Shown here: positions 42,040-51,442 of the stretch, in pieces
How positions within the stretch are numbered: the stretch's first letter is position 1
Layout: each line of letters opens with the position of its first letter
Origin: Arthrobacter sp. efr-133-R2A-120
GTDB taxonomy: Bacteria > Actinomycetota > Actinomycetes > Actinomycetales > Micrococcaceae
Assembly (NCBI RefSeq): GCF_030209835.1
Contig: NZ_JARVRF010000020.1
Span: forward strand, 1 to 64,000
Length of the DNA: 64,000 bases
Reading direction: 5' to 3'
Notes under the pieces: generated by a model
What the model saw: only the letters and a program-made list of their open reading frames with translations
What the model was told of the DNA's origin: nothing
Database searches by the model: none
Translations under genes and position numbers: made by a program

Positions 42040-42702
42040 TCACTCCCACCGGATGATGACCGGCAGGCTGCTCGTGTCTGCTGAGACTTCACGTTCAGTG
42101 CCGCGGACTGCCACGACAAAGTGCTGGAGTTCGTCTGCCGAGGCCAGGACCTCGAAATGGCCGGTGGGATCGCTCACGACGGCGGCGGCGGACGAATGCG
42201 GGCGGATGTAGGCATCGGGGATGCCCTTGTTGTGGACGTCGACCAGCCGGCCGTGGATCCGGCGGGCCACTGTGGTGGACGCGATGAGGGGTTCAGTGAC
42301 AGGCGGTCCGAAAGGCTCGTCGAGCCGTATCCCCACCGGGACGCGGATCAGGAAACCGAGGCCTTGGCGGATGCCGGAATCGTATTCGTCCGGCTGGAAT
42401 TCGCCACTGGAGACCACCGAGTACTGGGTGTTTTGCTCAAGGGCCAGCAGGAGTTTCTCCATGTTGTCCAGCTGCGTGGGGCCGTGGCATTCCACGGCAA
42501 CTTTGAGCTCGAGGTCCAGCAGCGGGCCTTCACGCCGGGAGCGGCCAACCCGGTTCAAGGCGACGGCGTGGACGGTGACAGCGGCATCGCTTGGTTGACC
42601 GGAAGGCGGTTCGGAGCCGTCGTCGAAGCGGACACGCTCGGGCGAAACGGCGTCCGAAAGTATCCCGAGGAGCTCGGTCAACGACGATCTCACAACACCC
42701 AC
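42040..42702 (-). CDS. DUF4255 protein with carboxypeptidase-regulatory-like domain
   Basis: A 220-residue protein. The N-terminal DUF4255 (Pvc16-like) domain includes PLLDLELKVAVECHGPTQLDNMEKLLLALEQNTQY, linked in eCIS to capping the sheath and tube. The C-terminal 90 residues (ARRIHGRLVDVHNKGIPDAYIRPHSSAAAVVSDPTGHFEVLA) look like a carboxypeptidase-regulatory Ig-type fold. GTG 42702 has GGGGTG upstream; a TTG at 42723 is in frame. It is the first gene of the injection-system operon. Confidence 0.82.
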   Translation of the reverse strand: MGVVRSSLTELLGILSDAVSPERVRFDDGSEPPSGQPSDAAVTVHAVALNRVGRSRREGPLLDLELKVAVECHGPTQLDNMEKLLLALEQNTQYSVVSSGEFQPDEYDSGIRQGLGFLIRVPVGIRLDEPFGPPVTEPLIASTTVARRIHGRLVDVHNKGIPDAYIRPHSSAAAVVSDPTGHFEVLASADELQHFVVAVRGTEREVSADTSSLPVIIRWE

Positions 42703-42731
42703 GGTGACACCCCAGTCCCACAAAGTGGTCC

Positions 42732-42751
42732 AGCACAGCCGATGTGCTATA
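42732..42751 (-). promoter_or_regulatory. candidate promoter/operator of the injection-system operon
   Basis: On the minus strand TATAGC (42751-42746) could be a -10 box about 45 nt before the first start. It overlaps the inverted repeat AGCACA-N5-TGTGCT (42732-42748), a plausible repressor site. No clear -35 box is seen. This is tentative. Confidence 0.35.
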
Positions 42752-42822
42752 GGTTACTCCCGCAGTGGCCTGCGAGTCACTGGGATCACAGGCGTAACTC
42801 CATTCGATGGTTCTGGTTTGGC

Positions 42823-43758
42823 TCAGCGGGCGGCCACGGCTTCCTGATCCCGCCACCAGGCCACGGTCGCCGCCATCGCGCTAGGAAGCGGCGTCGGTTG
42901 CAGGCCGAGCTTGGCCTGGCTCGCAGTGGAGTCCATGACGAACGGCCGCTCGAACTGGTACAGCATTTCGGCCAGCTCCCGCATGTCGGTTGAAAACAGG
43001 CCCAGGGTCCGGAGCAGCCAGCCTGGAACCACGCTCAGCTTCGGTTCGGGAAGATCAGCCGAGCGTGCGAAGTTTCCCGCAATTTCCCGCATCGTCATTG
43101 CCGGTCCCGTGGGGGCGTGCAGCACTGAGTTCCAGAGTTCGGGCTTTTGGGCCGCGGCGATCATGGCTGCGGCAAGATCCGGGACATAGGTGAAAGAGTG
43201 TGGCTGCTTGGCGCTTCCGAGAACCTGGACCGGCTTGCCCTTGAGGACCAAGGGGACCATGCGCTCGCCGGCATGCGCCATGCGGGCCCGCGGCCCGAAG
43301 AAATCGCCCGCCACCACGCTGACGGTATTCGCCGGGTGGGCTTGCCGGGCCTTCAGCAGGGCGGAGCGGATCCCGCGCTTGCCACCGGCCGCTTCCCGCG
43401 GGCTCCTTTCGGTGATGGTCTTGTCCGGCTCGCTATAGGAGTAAAGGCTCTCAGGGAAGACGACGACGGCGCCCGCCGCCGCCGCGGCGTCCATCACCAC
43501 GCGCTCTGCTCCTGGAAGCTCGGCCGCCCAGGCTTTGGCCCGGTAGGCAGAACCGTGGATGCAGTGGAAGACGGCCGTGGCGCCGTCGAAGGCTTGCGCC
43601 AACTTGGCCGGGTCCGAGACATCCACGCGGAGCTTTTCGATCAGCGGGTGGTCCGGGCCGCCGCCTGAGCGGGTCAGGACGCGCACCTGCTCTCCGCGGT
43701 CCGCGAGTTGCTCGGCGATGGTCCATCCGACGGGGCCTGCTCCTGTGACGACATACAT
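42823..43758 (-). CDS. NAD-dependent epimerase/dehydratase family protein
   Basis: A 311-residue extended short-chain dehydrogenase. The N-terminal MYVVTGAGPVGWTIAEQLADRGEQVRVLTR is the Rossmann motif. The catalytic YxxxK is not obvious (the region near SLYSYSEPDKTITE is divergent), so it may be an atypical reductase or a NAD-binding regulator. It is divergent from a TetR regulator across shared palindromes, so it is its likely target. The substrate is unknown. Confidence 0.8.
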   Translation of the reverse strand: MYVVTGAGPVGWTIAEQLADRGEQVRVLTRSGGGPDHPLIEKLRVDVSDPAKLAQAFDGATAVFHCIHGSAYRAKAWAAELPGAERVVMDAAAAAGAVVVFPESLYSYSEPDKTITERSPREAAGGKRGIRSALLKARQAHPANTVSVVAGDFFGPRARMAHAGERMVPLVLKGKPVQVLGSAKQPHSFTYVPDLAAAMIAAAQKPELWNSVLHAPTGPAMTMREIAGNFARSADLPEPKLSVVPGWLLRTLGLFSTDMRELAEMLYQFERPFVMDSTASQAKLGLQPTPLPSAMAATVAWWRDQEAVAAR

Positions 43759-43813
43759 GGTGTTGCTCGCTTTCTGGCTGGGAACCGAGTTCCTCTTGGT
43801 GGAAACCTGTTTC

Positions 43814-43828
43814 GAGAGCAGTGCTCTC
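43814..43828. promoter_or_regulatory. TetR operator (epimerase side)
   Basis: GAGAGCAGTGCTCTC is a perfect 15-bp palindrome around a central G. It lies 56 bp upstream of the epimerase start. A related palindrome lies at 43865-43875, so the divergent gap carries two copies of the same motif. Confidence 0.72.
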
Positions 43829-43864
43829 TGAACTCAGAATGAACCTTGCTGAATCGCATGTCAA

Positions 43865-43910
43865 GAGCACTGCTCACATTTGTTGTCAGTGCTCTCCTTT
43901 GTGGCATGCT
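43865..43910 (+). promoter_or_regulatory. second TetR operator and tetR-type promoter
   Basis: GAGCACTGCTC (43865-43875) repeats the palindrome of 43814-43828, and a further half site GTGCTCTC follows near 43889-43896. TTGTCA (43883-43888), a 16-bp spacer and CATGCT (43905-43910) form a promoter ending 6 nt before ATG 43917, so the message may be leaderless. The half site inside the spacer suits autorepression. Confidence 0.6.
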
Positions 43911-43916
43911 GGATGC

Positions 43917-44642
43917 ATGGACCTCCCTTCCGCCGCAGTGGCCAAACAAGCGACGCCCCGCGAGCGGGCCCGGGCCCAGACCGTGGCGGACATCATCCGG
44001 CTGGGGCGCCAGCACCTTGCCTTGCATGGCGCCGCGGGTTTGTCCCTGAGGGCGGTCGCCCGCGATCTCGGCGTGGTGTCCTCCGCCGTGTACCGCTACG
44101 TGGAGAGCCGCGACGAACTTCTGACCCTCCTGCTGATTGACGCTTACGGCGAGCTGGGCGACGAAGTGGATGCCGCCGTCGACGCCCTACCGGGGGACGA
44201 CTACCGCGGAAGGTTCCGGGCGCTCGGGCGGGCCGTTCGCCAGTGGGCCCTGCGCGAGCCGGCAAGGTATGCCCTCCTGTTCGGCAGCCCGGTGCCCGGA
44301 TACCAGGCTCCCGCCGAGCGCACCACCGAACCCGGAACGCGAGTGATCTACCGGATGGTGGGGATCTTCGACGCCGCGTACCGCGCAGGTGCCTTGGCCG
44401 CCGACGTCGCGCCCGCCGTCGTCGTTCATCCGGCTCTCGCCGCGGACCTGGCGGCCATCCGGGCCGAACTGGGCGTGGCCGTTCCCGAAGCCGCGTTGGC
44501 CCGGGGTGTGCTGGTGTGGACGTCGGTTTTTGGGGCGGTCAGCTTCGAGGTGTTCGGCCAATACGGGGCTGATACCTTCGGCGCGCGCGACGAGTTGTTT
44601 GAGCACCAGCTCGAGGTGCTGCGCGGAATCGTGGGGCTGTAG
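43917..44642 (+). CDS. TetR family transcriptional regulator
   Basis: A 241-residue regulator. The helix-turn-helix is HGAAGLSLRAVARDLGVVSSAVYRYVESRDELLTLLL (about residues 39-75), and the C-terminal TetR_C domain contains REPARYALLFGSPVPGYQAP, a segment seen in the WHG-type C-terminal domain. ATG 43917 is preferred over the upstream frame, which runs through the operator region. It is divergent from the epimerase. The inducer is unknown. Confidence 0.87.
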   Translation: MDLPSAAVAKQATPRERARAQTVADIIRLGRQHLALHGAAGLSLRAVARDLGVVSSAVYRYVESRDELLTLLLIDAYGELGDEVDAAVDALPGDDYRGRFRALGRAVRQWALREPARYALLFGSPVPGYQAPAERTTEPGTRVIYRMVGIFDAAYRAGALAADVAPAVVVHPALAADLAAIRAELGVAVPEAALARGVLVWTSVFGAVSFEVFGQYGADTFGARDELFEHQLEVLRGIVGL

Positions 44643-44693
44643 CAGCCCCGGCAACCGTGTATGAAAGACGGTGCGCGAAGGTACAGTAACTGC

Positions 44694-45500
44694 ATGGCCC
44701 GTGGACTTGCTGACATCGGTGCGGAGGGCGTTTTGCTCGCCGGAGCAGGCCGCGCCATCCTGATGCAGATCGCCAATCCCGCGGTCGGTCACGGCGTCGC
44801 CGAGCACAGCAATTTCGCCGAACGGCCGCTGGATCGGCTGCGCGCCACCATGACGTATGTCTACGCCGTTATCTACGGCTCGGAACAGCAACTGGCAGCG
44901 GTGCGCCGAGCTGTGAATCGTGCGCACGCCCCGGTTCGACGGACGGCGGACGATTCCACCGCGGGGTACAACGCCTTCGACGCGCAATCCCAGCTCTGGG
45001 TGGTTGCGACCCTCTATGACACCGCCGTCACCGTTTACGAAAAGGTCCATGGAGCCCTCGACGACGACACTGCCGATCGTATTTACCGTGAGTATGCGCA
45101 GATCGGGACAGCGTTGCAGCTTCCCGCGGAGCTCTGGCCTGCCGACCGCCCGGCCTTCGCACGCTATTTGGACGAATCCCTGCGGAACCTCGAACCGGAT
45201 GCAGCCGCTTTGAGGGTGGCCCACGAGCTCCTGTACCCCACGAGCGGACCGTTCTTGATGCGCTTGAGCATGCCGTTGGTCCGGTTGTTGACCGCGGGCC
45301 TGCTGCCTGAGGAGCTTCGTGCGGGATTCGGACTTCCGTGGAAGCCCCGCCATCGACGCAGCTTCGACGGCACCATCCGGCTCTTGGCGGCGGCTTATCC
45401 AAGGCTGCCGGAAAAAGTCAGGCATTGGCCGAAAAACTACTATCTTGGTCGGCTCGGACCGGGCGAGCTTGGCCTTGGCGAGACCGGCCTTGGCGAGTAG
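44694..45500 (+). CDS. oxygenase MpaB family protein (DUF2236)
   Basis: A 268-residue helical protein of the DUF2236/MpaB family, whose studied members are haem b oxygenases. GAGRAILMQIANPAVGHGVAEHSNF near the N-terminus, VYAVIYGSEQQLAAVRRAVNRAHAPV and SQLWVVATLYDTAVTVYEKVHG are the conserved blocks with candidate haem-ligand histidines. The C-terminus ends in a short LGxGEtG-type repeat. TACAGT (44682-44687) ends 6 nt before the ATG, predicting a leaderless message. It is followed 6 bp later by the DUF817 gene. The substrate is unknown. Confidence 0.82.
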   Translation: MARGLADIGAEGVLLAGAGRAILMQIANPAVGHGVAEHSNFAERPLDRLRATMTYVYAVIYGSEQQLAAVRRAVNRAHAPVRRTADDSTAGYNAFDAQSQLWVVATLYDTAVTVYEKVHGALDDDTADRIYREYAQIGTALQLPAELWPADRPAFARYLDESLRNLEPDAAALRVAHELLYPTSGPFLMRLSMPLVRLLTAGLLPEELRAGFGLPWKPRHRRSFDGTIRLLAAAYPRLPEKVRHWPKNYYLGRLGPGELGLGETGLGE

Positions 45501-45506
45501 GCGCCC

Positions 45507-46388
45507 ATGCGTGAGCTCACCGCGGTAGAGGAACTTATCGACGGGAGTGCGAGCCGCTTCCTGGTTGGCGCGCCGGACCAAGGACTCCGGTCCAGGCTCA
45601 CGGAGTTCACCCTCTTCGGCCTCAAACAGGCCTGGGCGTGCATCTTCGGCGCTTCGCTCCTTGCCGTCATTTTCGGCGCGCACCTCTGGTACCCGGCCAA
45701 CGCCGGCCTCGCGAGGAACGATTTCCTGACGATCGCCGCCGTCGTGATCCAAATCCTGATGGTGGCCACGAGGCTTGAAACCTTGCGCGAGCTCCGGGTG
45801 ATCGTGCTCTTCCACTTGGTGGGAACGGTCATGGAGTTGTTCAAGACCGGCGTCGGCTCGTGGTCCTATGAGGCTGAGGGCGTGCTGCGGGTCGGCGCCG
45901 TTCCGCTCTTCAGCGGCTTTATGTATGCGGCGGTCGGCTCGTACATGGTGCGGGTTTACCGGGTTTTCGACTTGCGCTTCGCCCGGTATCCGCGGCGTTG
46001 GATCACTGCGGTCCTGGCTGCGGCAATCTATGTGAACTTCTTTTCGCACCACTTCACCGTTGATGCCCGCTGGGTCCTGCTGGCCGCCGTCGTCGTGATC
46101 TATGGCCGCTGCGTCATGCACTTCCGCGTGTTTCGGCGCCGGTTCCGGATGCCGCTGGTCGTCGCGTTCCTGCTGGTGGCGCTCTTTATCTGGATTGCCG
46201 AGAACATCGCCACTTGGTCGCACGCCTGGCTGTATCCGAGCCAGTTGGACGGTTGGCATTTGGTGTCGGCGGACAAGCTTGTCTCGTGGTTCCTCCTGAT
46301 GATCATCTCCGTGGTGCTGGTGGCATGGGTCTACAAGCCGATGCCGCCTGACACGACCGGCGTTCTCCCACGGCGAAATCGCGCGTAA
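45507..46388 (+). CDS. DUF817 membrane protein
   Basis: A 293-residue membrane protein with about seven hydrophobic segments, matching DUF817 proteins (FGLKQAWACIFGASLLAVIFG, FHLVGTVMELFKTGVGSWSYE, PLFSGFMYAAVGSYMVRVYRVFDL, WIAENIATWSHAWLYPSQ). The family function is not known. It is transcribed right after the MpaB-type gene and may share its promoter. Its conserved Glu, His and Trp residues within the helices hint at catalysis in the membrane, which is inference. Confidence 0.82.
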   Translation: MRELTAVEELIDGSASRFLVGAPDQGLRSRLTEFTLFGLKQAWACIFGASLLAVIFGAHLWYPANAGLARNDFLTIAAVVIQILMVATRLETLRELRVIVLFHLVGTVMELFKTGVGSWSYEAEGVLRVGAVPLFSGFMYAAVGSYMVRVYRVFDLRFARYPRRWITAVLAAAIYVNFFSHHFTVDARWVLLAAVVVIYGRCVMHFRVFRRRFRMPLVVAFLLVALFIWIAENIATWSHAWLYPSQLDGWHLVSADKLVSWFLLMIISVVLVAWVYKPMPPDTTGVLPRRNRA

Positions 46389-46429
46389 ATCTCCGAGTTT
46401 CCGGGGTTCTTTGGCCGCGAATCCGCAGA

Positions 46430-46450
46430 GTTGAGCGCGCTTGACTCAAC
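46430..46450. promoter_or_regulatory. HAIR operator 1 (HspR site)
   Basis: GTTGAGC-N7-ACTCAAC matches the HAIR consensus CTTGAGT-N7-ACTCAAG except at the outer bases and one inner base. It lies just upstream of the dnaK -35 box. HspR, encoded at the end of the same operon, is the expected ligand. Confidence 0.85.
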
Positions 46451-46456
46451 TTTGGA

Positions 46457-46484
46457 TTGACATCGAACGAGGCCTGAGTACAGT
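46457..46484 (+). promoter_or_regulatory. dnaK operon promoter
   Basis: TTGACA (46457-46462), a 16-bp spacer and TACAGT (46479-46484) form a strong housekeeping-type promoter between the two HAIR operators, 45 nt before the dnaK start. Confidence 0.8.
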
Positions 46485-46503
46485 TGAGTGAAGAACGCTC
46501 AAC
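46483..46503. promoter_or_regulatory. HAIR operator 2 (HspR site)
   Basis: GTTGAGT-N7-GCTCAAC is a second HAIR-like site that overlaps the -10 box edge and the transcription start. Its centre is 53 bp from that of site 1, so bound HspR would bracket the promoter. Confidence 0.8.
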
Positions 46504-46529
46504 CCGGTTTCATTGAAAGGAAGCAACAT

Positions 46530-48395
<1,866 letters not shown>

Positions 48396-48397
48396 GC

Positions 48398-49081
48398 ATG
48401 CCTCACCACGGCAACGACGCAGAGCACTCACCTTCCAACAACGAGGGCAAGCACGACGAGCGTGAAGGAGCCGGTCAGCAGAAGCCAATTATTCGGGACA
48501 ACCGCAAGGTTGACCCGGAGACGGGGGCCGCCCGCCACGCCCAAGGATCGGCAGCCGATTCCAACGCCGCTGCCGCCGAGGGCGACGCCCTGTCCCAGGC
48601 TGAGGAAATCCTCAACGGCATGGAGGTTCCGGCTGAAGAGTCGGTAGCCCCCGGAGCCGCTGCAGAAGCAGAGGCCGCGGAACTCCGCAACGACCTCCTC
48701 CGACTGCAGGCTGAGTACGTCAACTACCGCAAGCGCGTCGAACGCGACCGCGCCGTCGCAGGGGAAATGGCCGTCATCGGCGTCCTGAACTCCCTGCTGC
48801 CGGTGCTGGACGACGTCGACGCCGCCCGCCAGCACGGCGACCTCGTGGACGGCCCGTTCGCCGCGATCGCAGCCAAACTGGAGAACGCGCTGAAGACGTA
48901 CGGCTTGGAGCGCATCGCGGAAACCGGAGTCGACTTCGACCCCACGATCCACGAAGCCCTCATCCAGCAACCGGGCGAGGACATCGAAGTAGACACCGTC
49001 AGCCAAGTGCTGCGCTCCGGCTACCGGTCCGGCGACCGCGTGCTGCGCGCGGCCCAGGTGATTGTGGCTGTGCCGGCCTGA
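48398..49081 (+). CDS. grpE: nucleotide exchange factor GrpE
   Basis: A 227-residue GrpE that releases ADP from DnaK. The first about 85 residues are charged and disordered. A long helix (EAEAAELRNDLLRLQAEYVNYRKRVERDRA) follows, and the C-terminal beta domain includes ETGVDFDPTIHEALIQQPGEDIEVDTVSQVLRSGYRSGDRVLRAAQVIVA. It begins 2 nt after the dnaK stop. Confidence 0.95.
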   Translation: MPHHGNDAEHSPSNNEGKHDEREGAGQQKPIIRDNRKVDPETGAARHAQGSAADSNAAAAEGDALSQAEEILNGMEVPAEESVAPGAAAEAEAAELRNDLLRLQAEYVNYRKRVERDRAVAGEMAVIGVLNSLLPVLDDVDAARQHGDLVDGPFAAIAAKLENALKTYGLERIAETGVDFDPTIHEALIQQPGEDIEVDTVSQVLRSGYRSGDRVLRAAQVIVAVPA

Positions 49082-49120
49082 GGTTCTCACCGCGCTATGT
49101 GTGCTCACCTTGGCGCTTCG

Positions 49121-49178
49121 CCGGATATGGGGCGGTGCCCGCTTCGCGGTGCCCTCCACACCGCCGCCCCATATCCGG
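49121..49178. repeat. inverted repeat in the grpE-dnaJ spacer
   Basis: CCGGATATGGGGCGG (49121-49135) and its exact complement (49164-49178) can form a 15-bp stem with a 28-nt loop, about 40 bp after the grpE stop. It has no T-tract, so it looks more like an mRNA-processing or repeat element than a simple terminator. Confidence 0.75.
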
Positions 49179-49228
49179 CTTCGCGCCCGCTGTAAGCTCG
49201 CCTCAGGTGAGATGACAGCAGGCGCGAA

Positions 49229-49331
49229 GCGATGCATAGGCCCCGGGAGTGGCATCGGGCCTGCCGGAGCGTGGCGGCTGAAGTCCGTAGGACTTAGCCG
49301 CCACGCGAAGGGGCGGGGGCCTATGCATCGC
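49229..49331. repeat. nested inverted repeats before dnaJ
   Basis: The outer arms GCGATGCATAGGCCCC (49229-49244) and 49316-49331 are perfectly complementary over 16 bp. Inside, 49269-49286 and 49290-49306 form a 17-bp hairpin with one bulged base and a 3-nt loop. The element ends 43 bp before the dnaJ start and could fold into a branched structure that modulates expression or stability. Confidence 0.8.
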
Positions 49332-49374
49332 GTAGCGCACGCAACCGAACACGGAAACGAAAGAGAGAAGCCGA

Positions 49375-50340
49375 GTGGCCAGCCAGGACTGGGTTGAGAA
49401 GGATTTTTACGCCATCCTTGGTGTCGCCAAGGACGCCTCTGACGCTGACATCAAGAAGGCGTACCGCAAGCTTGCGCGGAAGTACCATCCGGATACCAAT
49501 TCCGGGGATGCTACTGCGGAGAAGAAGTTCAAGGACATCTCGGAGGCCTATTCGGTGCTCTCGGATGCCGAGGAGCGCCAGCAGTACGATGCCATTCGCG
49601 CCATGGGCGGGGCTCGCTTCGCTCCGGGAGCAGCTCGCGGCGGGCCGGCCAATGGCGGTTTCGAGGACTTGTTCGGAGGGCTTTTCGGCGGCGGCGCGCG
49701 CCAGCCTGCCGGTGCTGGAGGCATCCCGCCCGAGTTCGCTGATCTCTTCGGCGGCGGTTTCGGCGGCGGACAGACCGGTTTCCAGCGGGCTCCCCAAAAA
49801 GGCAGCGACCGCACGGCATCCACCTCGATTTCCTTTGCCGGCTCCATTCACGGCACCACGGTGAGCTTGCGCGAAAGCAACGGCAACGTCATCGACGTGA
49901 AGATTCCGGCGGGCATCAGGGACGGCCAGAAGGTCCGTCAGCGCGGCAAGGGCAACCCCGGTGCCGCCGGCAACGGGGACCTCATCATCACGGTGAACGT
50001 CAAGCCCCACGATTTCTTCAACCGCGACGGCGACAACATCCGCATCCATGTGCCGGTCACCTTCGCGGAGGCGGCTTTGGGTTCCAACATCCACGTGCCG
50101 ACGCTCGACGGCGACTCCGTCACCGTCCGCGTCCCGGCCGGCACGCCTTCCGGGCGCACGCTCCGGGTCAAGGGCCGCGGCGTCAAAACATCGAAGGGGA
50201 CCGGGGATCTGCTGGTGACGATCGACGTCGCCGTCCCGCAGAACCTTAACAAAGAGGCCGAGGAGGCCGTCAAGGCATTCGCCGCAGCCACTGCCGACGC
50301 CGATCCCCGCCACGACCTGGCCGCCAAGGCCCGCTTGTAG
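49375..50340 (+). CDS. dnaJ: DnaJ family chaperone without zinc finger
   Basis: A 321-residue J protein. The J domain ([35 protein letters not shown]) has the HPD motif that stimulates DnaK. A Gly/Phe-rich linker (about residues 85-135) follows, then two beta-rich substrate domains with [19 protein letters not shown] and [19 protein letters not shown]. No CXXCXGXG zinc-finger repeats occur, so it is of the type II (CbpA/DnaJ1-like) kind. GTG 49375 follows GAAAGAGAGAAG. Confidence 0.93.
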   Translation: MASQDWVEKDFYAILGVAKDASDADIKKAYRKLARKYHPDTNSGDATAEKKFKDISEAYSVLSDAEERQQYDAIRAMGGARFAPGAARGGPANGGFEDLFGGLFGGGARQPAGAGGIPPEFADLFGGGFGGGQTGFQRAPQKGSDRTASTSISFAGSIHGTTVSLRESNGNVIDVKIPAGIRDGQKVRQRGKGNPGAAGNGDLIITVNVKPHDFFNRDGDNIRIHVPVTFAEAALGSNIHVPTLDGDSVTVRVPAGTPSGRTLRVKGRGVKTSKGTGDLLVTIDVAVPQNLNKEAEEAVKAFAAATADADPRHDLAAKARL

Positions 50341-50369
50341 CGGCAGAACACATGGGAGGGGACGTAGGC

Positions 50370-50792
50370 ATGGGCATCGACATCAACCAGCCGATCTTCG
50401 TCATCTCCGTCGCGGCCGAACTGGCTGACATGCATCCGCAGACCCTGCGCCAGTACGACCGCCTCGGCATCGTGTCGCCGAGCCGTGCCCCGGGCAAGTC
50501 GCGGCGTTACTCCCAGCGCGACATCGACCGTTTGCGCGAGGTCCAGCGGCTCTCCCACGAGGGCGTGTCCCTCGAGGGCATCAAGCGGATCCTTGAGCTC
50601 GAAAACCAGGTGGCCGCGCTGCAGTTCCGCGTTGCCGAGTTGAGCGAGGAACTGCAGCGCCGGCGGAGCCCGATGGAGGCCCGCGTTTTCGCCGCGGGAG
50701 CAGCGGGCGACGTCGTCAGCCTGGCCCGCGGGCAGCGCCCCCGGGCGCGGTCCCAGGCAGTTGTGGTGTGGCGGCCGCGACCGGGGGAGTAG
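50370..50792 (+). CDS. hspR: heat shock regulator HspR (MerR family)
   Basis: A 140-residue MerR-type repressor. PIFVISVAAELADMHPQTLRQYDRLGIVSPSRAPGKSRRYSQRDIDRLREVQRLSHEGVSLEGIKRILELENQV is the HspR DNA-binding domain with its dimerisation helix. ATG 50370 has GGAGGGG upstream and is preferred over an in-frame ATG at 50352. It ends the dnaK operon and would repress it at the HAIR sites together with DnaK as co-repressor, as known for HspR in Streptomyces. Confidence 0.94.
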   Translation: MGIDINQPIFVISVAAELADMHPQTLRQYDRLGIVSPSRAPGKSRRYSQRDIDRLREVQRLSHEGVSLEGIKRILELENQVAALQFRVAELSEELQRRRSPMEARVFAAGAAGDVVSLARGQRPRARSQAVVVWRPRPGE

Positions 50793-50796
50793 TCCT

Positions 50797-51432
50797 CTAG
50801 TGCTGTGAGAGGGACGCCAGTAGCACCGGCGCCTCCTGCCCGGCCCACGTGCCCCGAAGGGCAGCCGAATCTTCCGAACCCTGGATCCCCGGCTCCAAGA
50901 CACGGTTCACCAGCAGTGTGAGCTCACCGCCGTCGATGCCCGTGACGGTGTCCTCGGTAATCGGGGCTGCCGGGGTCAGTGCAGGGACTTCGCTACCGGG
51001 AGTTCCGCTGCCCTTGGCCTCGACGGAACTCTTGCGTGGCTCCAGCACGCCGTCCACGTCCACGAACTGTTCGGCTTCCCGCTGTCCAGTGAGGATGGCG
51101 GTGGCAAGGGCAGTGACGTAGACGGGATCGGCGCAGGCGTCGTACACCCACCTCGTGCCCAACACGGAGTGTTCCATGGTGCCGAGTAGCGAGTCCTCCG
51201 CGCCGGGCAATTCCGAACCCCGATAGCTCAGGGGAACCTGGTAGACCTTGCCGCCGTGGGAGACCAAGTGGGTCTCGAGGCCGACTTCGCCGTCCGGATC
51301 ATCGAAGCGGTACGCGCCGAGCAGCTCGGGCGGCGCGGAGCCATCCTTGGTGAACCACGGCTGGGCGGGCAAATACGTCTCGATGAGTTCAAGTTTGCTG
51401 GGACTCAGGGTTGCTCGATGGATGATAGCCAT
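50797..51432 (-). CDS. maltokinase N-terminal cap-like protein
   Basis: A 211-residue protein resembling the N-terminal cap domain of maltokinases (AIIHRATLSPSKLELIETYLPAQPWF, then LLGAYRFDDPDGEVGLETHLVSHGGKVYQVPLSYRG). The kinase catalytic domain is absent. The middle is a disordered acidic linker. It is convergent with hspR, with stops 4 nt apart. A carbohydrate-related or kinase-regulating role is possible; no direct evidence exists. Confidence 0.75.
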   Translation of the reverse strand: MAIIHRATLSPSKLELIETYLPAQPWFTKDGSAPPELLGAYRFDDPDGEVGLETHLVSHGGKVYQVPLSYRGSELPGAEDSLLGTMEHSVLGTRWVYDACADPVYVTALATAILTGQREAEQFVDVDGVLEPRKSSVEAKGSGTPGSEVPALTPAAPITEDTVTGIDGGELTLLVNRVLEPGIQGSEDSAALRGTWAGQEAPVLLASLSQH

Positions 51433-51442
51433 GCGGTCCAGC

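Noticed and set aside
31471..42702. Prophage interpretation of the tail genes
   Set aside because: No capsid, portal, terminase, lysis, replication or integrase gene is present, and DUF4255, CIS tube and PAAR-like genes mark a contractile injection system instead.
44187..46259. 690-codon minus-strand ORF across TetR, MpaB-type and DUF817 genes
   Set aside because: It spans three well-supported plus-strand genes and has no recognisable protein motif.
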